From assembly GCA_029976905.1 (NCBI GenBank), contig JAPOLW010000082.1, positions 1 through 10,763 on the forward strand: a stretch of 10,763 bases of DNA, given 5' to 3'. The position numbers and the translations under genes are program-made. This document shows, one piece after another, positions 1 through 7,142 of this stretch. Positions within the stretch are counted from its first letter, which is position 1. Each line of letters starts with the position of its first letter. This stretch comes from a bacterium (lineage in GTDB: Bacteria > Desulfobacterota > Binatia > UBA12015). The notes under the pieces are model-generated. The model was not told where the DNA came from and searched no databases. It was given only the letters and a program-made list of their open reading frames with translations.

Positions 1-549
1 GGCGGGTTGTGGCTCGGCGCTGGTGGCATTGTCGACGAAGATGCCCCATCCACCGTTGCCGTGGACGAGGTTGTTGCGCAGGTAGAGGTTGGAGGAGAGG
101 TCGAGAGAGAGGCCGTGATTGGCGGCTCCGCGAGCGATCGAACTGTCAATCCAGGCGCCGTCGGTGGACACGACGTGGAGAGCGAGCGCCGTCTGGTTCG
201 TGGCAACGACCCGGATCAGGCGCAGGCCGTCTGCGTTCTCGGCCCGGATGCCCTGCGATCCACCCTCGACGGTGAGATTCTCGATACGCACCGAGGTCTT
301 GTCCAGCAGGTCGATGCCGACCTCACCGGCGGGCGGTTGAATGACGACCTCGCCGGGGGCTCCGGTGCCGCGCAACGTGACGCGGTCGGCCCGGATCTCG
401 AGGGCTTCGGGGTAGGTGCCGGGAGCGACCTGGACGGTTTCCCCCGCGCCGGTCTGGGAGAGCGCATGAGAGATCGTCTTCCAGGGGCGTGTCTCGAACT
501 GCGCGTCGAAGGGACTCCACGAGTCGCTGCCGGTGGCGTCGTTGACGTA
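1..549 (-). repeat. Beta-helix module 5, cut by window edge (residues 1568-1750)
   Basis: The first 183 residues of a fifth module are present: YYVNDATGSDSW header, PWKTISHAL, APGTY, three rungs, LYLRNN and WGIFVDN. It is a close copy of module 3 over the shared part, including the phrases LRGTGAPG, GGSQG, NQT and LHVVST. The closing segment lies outside the window. Confidence 0.85.
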
Positions 550-3500
550 GTACACGGTCGGTGCGGCGTCGCCGGGCGGCGTCGCGATCGCGGGCGCACC
601 GGTCGAGCGGCTGGCATCGTGATGGTAGCCGAGATCGGCCGCGCCCACGTCGGGCGCGCCGCTCTCCAGGGTCGTGCCCGAGATGTCCACCGCGGCGACG
701 AATCCCGATCCCGCATCGATTGCGGGACTGAGCAGCGAAAGACGGTTTTCGTCTCCGGCGAAGCCCGGGGGGGCGTCGCCCAGGTTCCTCCATTGCGTTG
801 GGTCGACCCCGACTCCCTCCAGGGGGTTGGCATTTCCATGGATCAGGTTGTGATGGATGTAGACGTCCGCGGTGTCGACCTTCACGCCGATCGCGAGGTT
901 GTCGACCACGATGTTGTCTCGGATCTCGCCTCGAGCGCCTTCGAAACGGATGCCGCCGCCCGATCCCGTTCCGTTGCCGGCGACGGTGTTGAAAGCGACG
1001 ACGTTGCCGGACGCGGTACCATCCCCATTGGCGTCATCGATTTCGATGCCCCAATCGGTGGCGCCGAAGACCCGATTGTTGCGGACGTAGGCGTTGCGGG
1101 GCCGGCGCAGATGAATTCCCCGCAGGCCGCCGCCAACGATCGAATTCTCGATCACCGGCGACACGACGTCGGTGATCTCGATTGCGTCGAAGGCGATACC
1201 GCCGTCTACCGGATCGATACGGACGTCCCGGATGGCCACCCGCGCGAGAGTGCCGGTCTCGGGAGGGAGTGCGCGGACACCACGGCTGTCGGTCTGGAGG
1301 ACGAAGCCTTCGAGGGAAACGTCACTCGCTCGGATGCGGAAGACGCCGGAACCGGCGGGGACGCGCACCACGGCGCCCTGTCGGTTTGCGGTGCGCACGA
1401 CGATCCCCGCCTGATCGACGTCGATCTCGGCGTTCTCGTCGCAGATTCCATCGCTCACCTCGATGACGTTGCCGTAGGCGACCTCGCTGACCGCGTGTGT
1501 GACGGTCGCCCACGGCGTGAGGGGATCCTGAGCCTGTTCTTTGGTGCGCGCGTCGCTGCCCACCAGGGGATTACAGTCGACGTAGTGAACGGGACCGGAG
1601 CCCGGCAGGATCGTCGGAGGCGTGGCAGCCGGCGGCGGCGCGGTCGCCGGGTCGGCGCCGTCGTGGAATCCGAGGTCGGCAACGCCGGTGTCGGGGGCGC
1701 TCGATTCCACGGCCGTGCCCGAGATGTCGATCTCTTCGACCGCGGCCGATCCGGCGTCGATGGCCGGGCTGGGGTCGGACTCCTGCAGGCGGAAGCTGTC
1801 GCCGCCGACGTATTTCGGGTCGACACTTAGATTTTCCCAGAACAGGGGTTCGGCGCCGGCTTTCGACTGATAGGCCGTCGGCTGGTCCCACACGTCGTTG
1901 TGGTGCACCGTCGAGCCGACCGTATCGGTCTTGATCCCCCGGTTGAGATTCGAGGTGACCAGATTGTCGCGGACCTCGCCGTTGGCGTTTTGCAGGCGGA
2001 TGCCGTCGCCATTTCCGTCGACGGTGTTGAAGGCGACGACGTTTCCGGTGGAGGGTGGGGGCTGCGGGTCGGCGGCGGTCGAGTTGTCGATGAAGATGCC
2101 CCAGTCGGCGACGCCGCGCACGAGGTTGTTGCGCACGTAGAGCTGAGAGGAGAGTTCGAGCGAGAGGCCGTGGCTGCCGCTCCCGGTGACGACGGAACTG
2201 TCGACCCAGGCGTCGACGGTCGAGACGACGTGCAGGCCGAGCGACGTCTGGTTGCTGGCGACCAGACGCACCAGGCGCAAACCGTTCGCCCCTTCGGCCC
2301 GGACGCCCTGCGATCCCCCCAGGATGGTGAGGCTCTCGATGCGCACGCCGGTCTTGTTGAGAAGGGCGATCCCGACCTCGCCGACCGGCGCCTGGACGAC
2401 GACGTCGCCGGGCGCGCCGGTGCCGCGCAGAGTGAGGTCGTTCGCGGTGATGTTGAAGCCTCCGGAGTAGGTGCCCGGAGCGATGAGGATGGTGTCGCCG
2501 TCGGTGGCAAAGGAGAGGGCCCGCGAGATGGAAGCCCAGGGAGACGTCGGCTGTTGCGCCTCGGTCTCGGAATTGCCGTCGCTGCCCGAAGGGCCGACGT
2601 GGAAGGTTCGTACCGCGGGCGAGACCTGGACGGGCGGCGGGCCGGTCGAGTTGCCGGCCTCGGCATGGAAGCCAATGTCGGCGGCGCCGACGTCGGCGAC
2701 GGCGTCGGTACGGGTCGTCCCGGAGATATCGACGGCCTCGACGGCGCCCGATCCGGCATCGACGCCGGGGCTGTCGGCGGCCTGGCCGGCGGCTGTCTGG
2801 GAGAGAGCGAAGTCACCTCCCGCGGGGTCGACGAGCAGCGCCGGCAAGCTCTGGTTCTCCCAGGCGACGGGTTCCTGACCCACGGTGGTGCCGATGTCGT
2901 TCGTGCTTCCGTGGAGGAGGTTGTGGTGGACGTAGGCGGGAGCGGTGTCGACGCGGATGGCGAAGTTGGTGTTGTCGACGACGACGTTGTCGCGGATCTC
3001 GCCGGTGGCGTTCTGGAAGCGGATGCCTCCCAGGGTGCTTCCGACGACGGTATTGAAGGCGACGACGTTGCCCGTCGAGAGGGGAGCGCTCTCGGAATCG
3101 AACCAGATGCCCCATTCGCCGCTGCCCGTGATGAGGTTGTTGCGCAGGTAGGCCTGTCCGGATCTCTCGATGAGAATGCCCTTGTCGTTCGTATTCGTCG
3201 ACCGGATCCGGCAGTTTTCGACCACCGCGCCGATGGTGTCGATGACCATGACGCCGTTGCTGATCACCGAGGACACGTCCGCTCCCCGCACGACCAGGCC
3301 GTCCGCGTAGCGCGCGCGCAGGCCGTGCTGTCCCACCACCACCGAGAGGTCCTCGACGTAGGCATCGGTGCAGTCGGTGATCTCGACGGCGCGCCGGGTC
3401 GAAGAGGCGACCGAGAAACGGATCAGCGAGAGCCGGGCACTGGTGTTGGCGGTGAGGCCGTTGTTGACCGGAGAGGTCGCGGTGACGTCCTGGACCAGGC

Positions 3501-5250
3501 TGTCGTCGCCCCCGGCAATGTAGACGCCGTCGCTCGACTGGGAGGAGAAACTCGAGGAGCGCAGGTCCAGACGGGGCGATGCCTCGGCATGAACGCCGTC
3601 GAAACCGCCGCTGACGGAGAGATCCGAGAGGCGAGCGTCGGGGCAGGCGTTGAGTTCGACGCCACGCTCCCCGGGAGAGGAGGAGGTGAAGTTCTCGATC
3701 ACCAGCCGGGAGGCGCTCTCGCAGCGCAGGCCGTTCTGGACCGGCGAGACCACCGTCACGTTCCGGATCACGGTGTCGTCGGCGGTGACGCGCACGCCCT
3801 CGCGCGCGCCCTCGATCTGCAGGCCCTCGAGGGTGAAGGCGGGATGTTCCACGGCGACCCCGAGGTCGCTCGTCGCCGGGGTCTGCAGGACAGTCCCGGG
3901 GGCGGCGATGAGGCGAAGGCCCGCGCCGGCGGTGGCGAGGGTTTCGACGTAGGTGCCCGCCGCCACGTCGATCGTGTCACCCGAACTCAGACCCGCGCTC
4001 AGGGCCCGGCTGATGGTCGCCCACGGCGTCCCGGCGCTCTGGGCGGCGAGACGCGAGCGTCCGTCGTCGCCGGTGGCGGCATCGACGTAGTAGATCGCCG
4101 TGGTGGCAGCGACGGCGGGAGGGCCGGTGGTCGTGCTCGCGTTGCGGTGGAAGCCGAGATCGGCGAGACCGGTGTCCGGGGCGAGATCCGTCCGGGTCGA
4201 TCCGTCGATGTCGCGCTCGCCTGCGAGCCCAGAGCCGGCGTCGACCGCGGGACTCGTCGCGGAATCGAGGGCGAATACGTCGTCCTCGAAGGTGCCGATC
4301 CCACCGCGCACCCCGTCGGCGCCGGCCGGATCGACAAACCCGGGAGGTGCGGCGAGCATGCCGCCTCCCAGAGGTTCGCTGGCTGGGGACAGGTCGGTGT
4401 CATTGGACGCGATCAGCAGATTGCGCAGCGTCGATCCGGCGGGCTCGAGACGGAGGCCGATGCCGGCGTTGTCGTAGACGATGTCGTCGCGGACCATGCC
4501 CGTCGCGTTCTTGAGGCGAAGACCACCGGAGGCGCCGCTGGAGCCGTTGTATGCGACGGTGTTGAAGGCGACGACGTGGCCGGTGGAGAGGGAAGGCTGC
4601 GGATCGCTCGCGGTGGAGTTCTCGATGTCGATGCCCCAACTGCCATTGTCGTAGGCGAGGTTGTTGCGAACGTAGGCTGGGCCCGTCTGCGAGAGCAGGA
4701 TGCCGCGGCTCCCATTGGAGATCGCCCGTGAGTTCTCGATCGTGACGTCGGTGGAGTTCTGGACGCGAAGCCCGTCGAAGTCCGCGCCCACCGCCGTACA
4801 CCCGCGCAGGATCAGTCGGTGGGCGTCGACGGCCCGAATCCCGTGCACGCCGCCCTCGACGGTGATGCCGTCGACGGTGATGTCGGGATGGGCGATGGAG
4901 AGACCCGGACTTCCGGCTGGGGGCACCAGAACGGCGGTGCCGCCGACGGCGACGATCTCGAGGTTGGGGAATTCGGTCTCCGCGCCCTCCGGATACCGGC
5001 CGGCCTGGATGTAGATCGTGTGGCGCCCGGCGCTCGTGTCGACGGTATCGAGCGCGTGGGTCAGCGTGGCCCAGGGCGTCGCGGCGGCCTGCGCCTCCAG
5101 GGGCGAGCGCCCGTCGTCCCCGGTCGCGGCGTCTACATAGAACCCTAGCGCGTTTGCGCGGTCGGCGCAGGCAACCGTTGCAAGGAAGATCGAAAAGGCG
5201 ACGGCGGCCGGAATCGACCACGCGCGCCGCTGAGTGCTCCGGCTCTTCAC
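1..5250 (-). CDS. Giant exported right-handed parallel beta-helix protein, five tandem modules (3' end outside window)
   Basis: This frame reads without a stop for 1,750 codons, from a GTG at 5250 down to base 1, so the C-terminus is missing. Residues 1-34 look like a signal peptide: a basic n-region (K2, R4, R8, R9), a hydrophobic core at about 12-28, and possible cleavage after Ala34. Five modules follow, starting at residues 38, 388, 884, 1223 and 1568. Each opens with a (Y/F)(Y/H)V-D/G-x-ATG-SD header and a PW-x-(T/S)I-x-x-AL segment ending in 'GTY', as in DUF1565/NosD-like beta-helix proteins. Rungs of about 22-23 residues come next, then an RNN...WGI...TGNVVAFNTV core and a closing SPAIDAGSG...DISGT...ADLGFH motif. 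Pro/Ala/Thr-rich linkers join the modules. Such proteins are generally extracellular or cell-surface and often bind or act on polysaccharide; no catalytic residues can be assigned here. No clear ribosome site precedes the GTG, but an A-rich stretch does, as expected of an untranslated leader. An in-frame ATG at 5340 would add 30 residues before the signal peptide and is the main alternative start. Confidence 0.9.
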   Translation of the reverse strand, partial: MKSRSTQRRAWSIPAAVAFSIFLATVACADRANALGFYVDAATGDDGRSPLEAQAAATPWATLTHALDTVDTSAGRHTIYIQAGRYPEGAETEFPNLEIVAVGGTAVLVPPAGSPGLSIAHPDITVDGITVEGGVHGIRAVDAHRLILRGCTAVGADFDGLRVQNSTDVTIENSRAISNGSRGILLSQTGPAYVRNNLAYDNGSWGIDIENSTASDPQPSLSTGHVVAFNTVAYNGSSGASGGLRLKNATGMVRDDIVYDNAGIGLRLEPAGSTLRNLLIASNDTDLSPASEPLGGGMLAAPPGFVDPAGADGVRGGIGTFEDDVFALDSATSPAVDAGSGLAGERDIDGSTRTDLAPDTGLADLGFHRNASTTTGPPAVAATTAIYYVDAATGDDGRSRLAAQSAGTPWATISRALSAGLSSGDTIDVAAGTYVETLATAGAGLRLIAAPGTVLQTPATSDLGVAVEHPAFTLEGLQIEGAREGVRVTADDTVIRNVTVVSPVQNGLRCESASRLVIENFTSSSPGERGVELNACPDARLSDLSVSGGFDGVHAEASPRLDLRSSSFSSQSSDGVYIAGGDDSLVQDVTATSPVNNGLTANTSARLSLIRFSVASSTRRAVEITDCTDAYVEDLSVVVGQHGLRARYADGLVVRGADVSSVISNGVMVIDTIGAVVENCRIRSTNTNDKGILIERSGQAYLRNNLITGSGEWGIWFDSESAPLSTGNVVAFNTVVGSTLGGIRFQNATGEIRDNVVVDNTNFAIRVDTAPAYVHHNLLHGSTNDIGTTVGQEPVAWENQSLPALLVDPAGGDFALSQTAAGQAADSPGVDAGSGAVEAVDISGTTRTDAVADVGAADIGFHAEAGNSTGPPPVQVSPAVRTFHVGPSGSDGNSETEAQQPTSPWASISRALSFATDGDTILIAPGTYSGGFNITANDLTLRGTGAPGDVVVQAPVGEVGIALLNKTGVRIESLTILGGSQGVRAEGANGLRLVRLVASNQTSLGLHVVSTVDAWVDSSVVTGSGSHGLSLELSSQLYVRNNLVRGVADWGIFIDNSTAADPQPPPSTGNVVAFNTVDGNGDGIRLQNANGEVRDNLVTSNLNRGIKTDTVGSTVHHNDVWDQPTAYQSKAGAEPLFWENLSVDPKYVGGDSFRLQESDPSPAIDAGSAAVEEIDISGTAVESSAPDTGVADLGFHDGADPATAPPPAATPPTILPGSGPVHYVDCNPLVGSDARTKEQAQDPLTPWATVTHAVSEVAYGNVIEVSDGICDENAEIDVDQAGIVVRTANRQGAVVRVPAGSGVFRIRASDVSLEGFVLQTDSRGVRALPPETGTLARVAIRDVRIDPVDGGIAFDAIEITDVVSPVIENSIVGGGLRGIHLRRPRNAYVRNNRVFGATDWGIEIDDANGDGTASGNVVAFNTVAGNGTGSGGGIRFEGARGEIRDNIVVDNLAIGVKVDTADVYIHHNLIHGNANPLEGVGVDPTQWRNLGDAPPGFAGDENRLSLLSPAIDAGSGFVAAVDISGTTLESGAPDVGAADLGYHHDASRSTGAPAIATPPGDAAPTVYYVNDATGSDSWSPFDAQFETRPWKTISHALSQTGAGETVQVAPGTYPEALEIRADRVTLRGTGAPGEVVIQPPAGEVGIDLLDKTSVRIENLTVEGGSQGIRAENADGLRLIRVVATNQTALALHVVSTDGAWIDSSIARGAANHGLSLDLSSNLYLRNNLVHGNGGWGIFVDNATSAEPQPA
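550..1584 (-). repeat. Beta-helix module 4 (residues 1223-1567)
   Basis: This 345-residue module has an altered header (YVDCNPLVGSDAR, with an insertion), then PWATVTHAV, and SDGIC where other modules have AGTY/PGTY. Its three rungs are longer and less regular than elsewhere. The core is AYVRNN, WGIEIDD and ASGNVVAFNTV, followed by RDNIVVDN. It closes with SPAIDAGSG...DISGT...ADLGYH and an STGAPAIATPP linker. It is clearly the same module type but more diverged than the modules flanking it. Confidence 0.85.
1585..2601 (-). repeat. Beta-helix module 3 (residues 884-1222)
   Basis: This 339-residue module has a divergent header (FHVGPSGSDG), then PWASISRAL and APGTY. Three rungs lead to the LYVRNN core, WGIFIDN and STGNVVAFNTV. 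It closes with SPAIDAGS...DISGT...ADLGFH and a long Pro/Ala-rich linker (DPATAPPPAATPPTILPG). From GTY to DPQPP it aligns without gaps to module 5 at about 66% identity by hand count, much closer than to its neighbours. Confidence 0.85.
2602..4089 (-). repeat. Beta-helix module 2, expanded (residues 388-883)
   Basis: This is the longest module, at 496 residues against 339-350 for complete modules 1, 3 and 4. It has the IYYVDAATGDDG header, PWATISRAL and AGTY. Between residues 472 and 699 I count ten rungs of about 22.8 residues, each with a turn such as EGVRV, NGLRC, RGVEL, DGVHA or DGVYI. Modules 1, 3, 4 and 5 have three rungs at this place. The AYLRNN core begins at residue 700, followed by WGIWFD, STGNVVAFNTV and a closing SPGVDAGSG...ADIGFH segment. 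The extra length is accounted for by about seven added rungs. Confidence 0.85.
4090..5139 (-). repeat. Beta-helix module 1 of the giant protein (residues 38-387)
   Basis: This 350-residue module follows the signal peptide directly. It starts with the FYVDAATGDDG header and the PWATLTHAL segment, then GRY in place of GTY. Three rungs of about 22.7 residues (residues 124-191) precede the AYVRNN core at 192. The core continues with WGIDIEN and STGHVVAFNTV. The module closes with a SPAVDAGSG...ADLGFH segment and a TTTGPPAVAATT linker. It shows the basic pattern shared with modules 3, 4 and 5. Confidence 0.85.
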
Positions 5251-5649
5251 GTGGCGTGTTTCGTTTTTGTTGGGGGTGGAGCGTAGCGAAGCTGATTCTT
5301 CACGAAGCGCCGCTCGACGAGGGTCGTTGGAGCTTCGCATCGCGCCGCAACCCACCGGGAGTGCCGCGCGGGACCTCCCAGGTGGGCTGCTTGCCTGGTG
5401 CTCGTTCGTGCCTGGCTCTCTCGGCGATCGCTCCGCCCACGTCGCGATCGACTCGAACACGGTCCGGGGTCGTACCCGGAACCTCGGACTGTGCTGCCGC
5501 TGGCGATCCTCACAGAAGAGTAACCCTGGCCCTCAATCGATCCGCATGCCGCTACCGGACGGCCGCCCGCGAAAGCCTGGCTTCGGCTCTCTAGCGGGAG
5601 TTCGGACCTGCACCCGGGTCGGGGGCTCTCTCCTATGGGGATCGGCAGA
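5251..5649. other. Gene-free leader upstream of the beta-helix gene
   Basis: No convincing coding region is visible in these 399 bases on either strand; the open frames here are arginine/serine-rich and look like shadows. The beta-helix frame itself stays open back to a stop at 5533-5535, with possible starts at GTG 5460, GTG 5355 and ATG 5340. The A-rich bases at about 5255-5272 (minus strand) suggest an untranslated leader. Two hairpin-prone stretches occur: 5461-5470 with 5474-5483 (8 of 10 pairs, 3-base loop), and CCCGC 5566-5570 with GCGGG 5594-5598 around a small inner stem. Neither is followed by a T run. A promoter for the beta-helix gene is expected here but I cannot place it. Confidence 0.5.
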
Positions 5650-5979
5650 TCAGCCCGGACGGATGAGCGGATCCGGCGGCGGATTCGGCAAATCGAGGCG
5701 CGCCATGGCGCTGCGCACCTCGCGCGAGACCCCAATGTGGATCTCGGGCGATGCCGAAAGCGTGACGTACGGGGTGAACGTCTTGTCGGAGAGGATCGAG
5801 TCCACCAGTGGTGGCGTTTCGCAGAGATTCCCGTCCTCGGGAACCGAAAATTCAGCAAAAACGTGCTCCTCCGCAGTGATGCGGCGGCCGTCTTCGGGCA
5901 TCGGCTGGATGAACGCGAAGCAGACCATCGCGATGATGGTGGCCACGGTTGCCCAGGCTCTGACGAAGGATTGACTCAT
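5650..5979 (-). CDS. Small membrane-anchored or exported protein of unknown function, 109 aa
   Basis: An ATG at 5979 opens a 109-codon frame ending with TGA at 5650-5652. Third codon positions are mostly G/C, as expected of a real gene here, and the composition is balanced. The opposite-strand frames over the same bases are arginine-rich. Residues 8-25 form one hydrophobic segment (TVATIIAMVCFAFI inside) after a short N-terminus with one Arg. This suggests an N-terminal anchor or an uncleaved signal with the rest outside the cytoplasm. The remainder is polar and ends in a proline-rich tail (NPPPDPLIRPG); Cys20 and Cys53 are the only cysteines. No ribosome site with good spacing is visible. 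The frame extends upstream to an ATG at 6162, but that extension reads as non-coding and crosses the palindrome at 6001-6046. I do not recognise the family. Confidence 0.6.
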   Translation of the reverse strand: MSQSFVRAWATVATIIAMVCFAFIQPMPEDGRRITAEEHVFAEFSVPEDGNLCETPPLVDSILSDKTFTPYVTLSASPEIHIGVSREVRSAMARLDLPNPPPDPLIRPG

Positions 5980-6000
5980 CCTGTAGACAAGGTACAGCAA

Positions 6001-6046
6001 GTCGGGCGCCAGTGAAAAGGGCAGAATGGTGTCCCTTTTTGCCGAC
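6001..6046. promoter_or_regulatory. Palindrome in divergent intergenic region (possible operator or structured leader)
   Basis: AAAAGGG at 6015-6021 is a perfect inverted repeat of CCCTTTT at 6033-6039, with an 11-base spacer. An outer pair, GTCGG at 6001-6005 and CCGAC at 6042-6046, is also complementary. The element lies 22-67 bases before the ATG of the 109-aa gene (minus strand) and about 170 bases before the secreted-protein gene (plus strand). It resembles a bidirectional terminator stem, but no gene ends here. An operator or a leader hairpin is therefore more likely. The function is inferred from position only. Confidence 0.4.
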
Positions 6047-6209
6047 CCAGCCGTGCAGTGACGCACGATCGCGCAGGACTGCGACACAAGGAACGGCTGT
6101 TTGGGGCCGGGACCGGGACCGTCGCAGGGATCGCCACCTTGCGTCCCGCCCGGTGTTCGCAAGAACGAGCAAGCCAGGCCGGAGCGACCCCTTCGCGCCG
6201 TCCGCCATA

Positions 6210-6214
6210 GGGAG
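6210..6214 (+). promoter_or_regulatory. Ribosome binding site for the secreted-protein gene
   Basis: GGGAG lies 4 bases before the first ATG (6219) and 7 bases before the second, adjacent ATG (6222). Spacing favours the second ATG slightly; the protein differs by one methionine. Confidence 0.6.
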
Positions 6215-6218
6215 AGAC

Positions 6219-7142
6219 ATGATGGCCTTCACCGCGACTGGGAAAAGAACCGCCGGACTCGGCACCGCCGCCTGTTTGTGTGCGCTCATGAGCGCGTCGA
6301 GCGGCTTTGTAGGCGTTGCCGAGGCGTCGGGTCCGAATTCGGATTTCCCCGATTCCAATCTGGTCATGCCGTTCGTCAACGAGGGCTCGCGGCTGTCCTT
6401 CCTGAGCATTTCGAACCTTGGATCCAGCGGCCCGGGCGCCACTCCGGTTCCCATCCTCTGGGAGTTCTACGGCGAGAGTGGAGAGCTGCTCGCACGCGTG
6501 GAGCGGTACATGTTCGGCGAAGGCGGCACCGACGTCGTCGATGCGGCGGCGCCGACTGCTCGCCGCGCCGACTGGACTCTGGGCCCGGCGATCGACCTCT
6601 CGGGTCGCAACGGCTTCGCGGTCGTCTCGAGACCCGACGGCTCGCCCGACCTCATCGGCAATTGGACGGCTGCCAACCTGAGCGCGAATTCCTCTTTTGG
6701 GGCGAACGCCGCGGGCCTCGGTTTCGTTGGCCAGCTCGCCTCGGAGTCCTTCCTGTTTGGCACGAGCTTTCGTCCGACGGATCTCGAGGACAACCTCCTG
6801 GTGCTGCTCGCGCTCGACGATCGCGCTCTCGTCCCGACGTCCCTCACCGGCGGTGAGGCACCCCCGCCCGGCGAGGTTCAATTCTCCGTCAACATTGCGC
6901 TGTTCTTCTCCGATCCCGAGCTCCCGGAAGAAAATCTGCTTGCCGAGATCGATCTTCCGGTCCGCGGATCGGCGTCGTTCGTGAACCTCGAGGAACTCTT
7001 CCCCGGCTTCGATCTGGATTACTCGGTCACCATCGGCGTCACGCCGCTCGAGGCAGACGTCGGAGTCCTCGGCTTCTATGGGCAGGCGCTCGGGCAGTTC
7101 GGGGCGGGCCAGTCCCTGCGTACCGATCTTCCCTTCGAGTGA
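6219..7142 (+). CDS. Secreted beta-rich protein of unknown function, 307 aa
   Basis: This gene has a good ribosome site and a clear signal peptide: K9-R10, a hydrophobic stretch from about 11 to 34, and likely cleavage after Ala36 (VAEA/SG). The mature chain has many alternating hydrophobic strands and few charged helices, which suggests beta-sandwich domains. Two similar halves can be seen. Residues 47-150 run LVMPF...SFLSISNLG, PVPILWEFYGESGELLARV, then TLGPAIDLSGRNGFAVV. Residues 165-300 run GFVGQL...NLLVLLALDD, FSVNIALFFSDPEL, then VTIGVTPLEADVGVLGFYG. An acidic, proline-rich stretch (about 210-220) lies within the second half. There is no lipobox, transmembrane segment or C-terminal sorting motif. 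I do not recognise the family. The stop overlaps the thiD start, so the two genes are probably co-transcribed. Confidence 0.8.
   Translation: MMAFTATGKRTAGLGTAACLCALMSASSGFVGVAEASGPNSDFPDSNLVMPFVNEGSRLSFLSISNLGSSGPGATPVPILWEFYGESGELLARVERYMFGEGGTDVVDAAAPTARRADWTLGPAIDLSGRNGFAVVSRPDGSPDLIGNWTAANLSANSSFGANAAGLGFVGQLASESFLFGTSFRPTDLEDNLLVLLALDDRALVPTSLTGGEAPPPGEVQFSVNIALFFSDPELPEENLLAEIDLPVRGSASFVNLEELFPGFDLDYSVTIGVTPLEADVGVLGFYGQALGQFGAGQSLRTDLPFE

Noticed and set aside
7..1830. Plus-strand open frame of 607 codons antisense to modules 4 and 5
   Set aside because: Same reason: it is the complement of the real frame, and it only looks long because GC-rich coding DNA rarely makes stops on the other strand.
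1900..4731. Plus-strand open frame of 943 codons antisense to the beta-helix gene
   Set aside because: Its translation is low-complexity, rich in Val/Asp/Gly/Arg with no fold pattern. It mirrors the strongly G/C-biased codons of the minus-strand gene, whose product has clear recurring motifs.
1..5250. Tandem repeats as a possible CRISPR array or DNA satellite
   Set aside because: The repeats are about 1 kb protein modules with diverged DNA, not short identical repeats with unique spacers.
5541..5610. Stretch faintly like a cyclic-di-GMP-I (GEMM) riboswitch on the plus strand (GCGAAAGCC followed by AGCGGG)
   Set aside because: The GAAA-capped first hairpin and the pairing of the 5' and 3' ends are missing, and no plus-strand gene follows directly. 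An Infernal search with RF01051 would settle it; a significant hit would revive the idea.
5234..5974. Plus-strand open frame of 246 codons across the leader and the 109-aa gene
   Set aside because: Serine/arginine-rich translation with no ribosome site. The minus-strand frame over 5650-5979 has better codon bias and a clear hydrophobic segment.
5976..6881. Minus-strand open frame of 301 codons antisense to the secreted-protein gene
   Set aside because: It is Arg/Glu/Gly-rich without structure, while the plus frame has a ribosome site, signal peptide and strand pattern.
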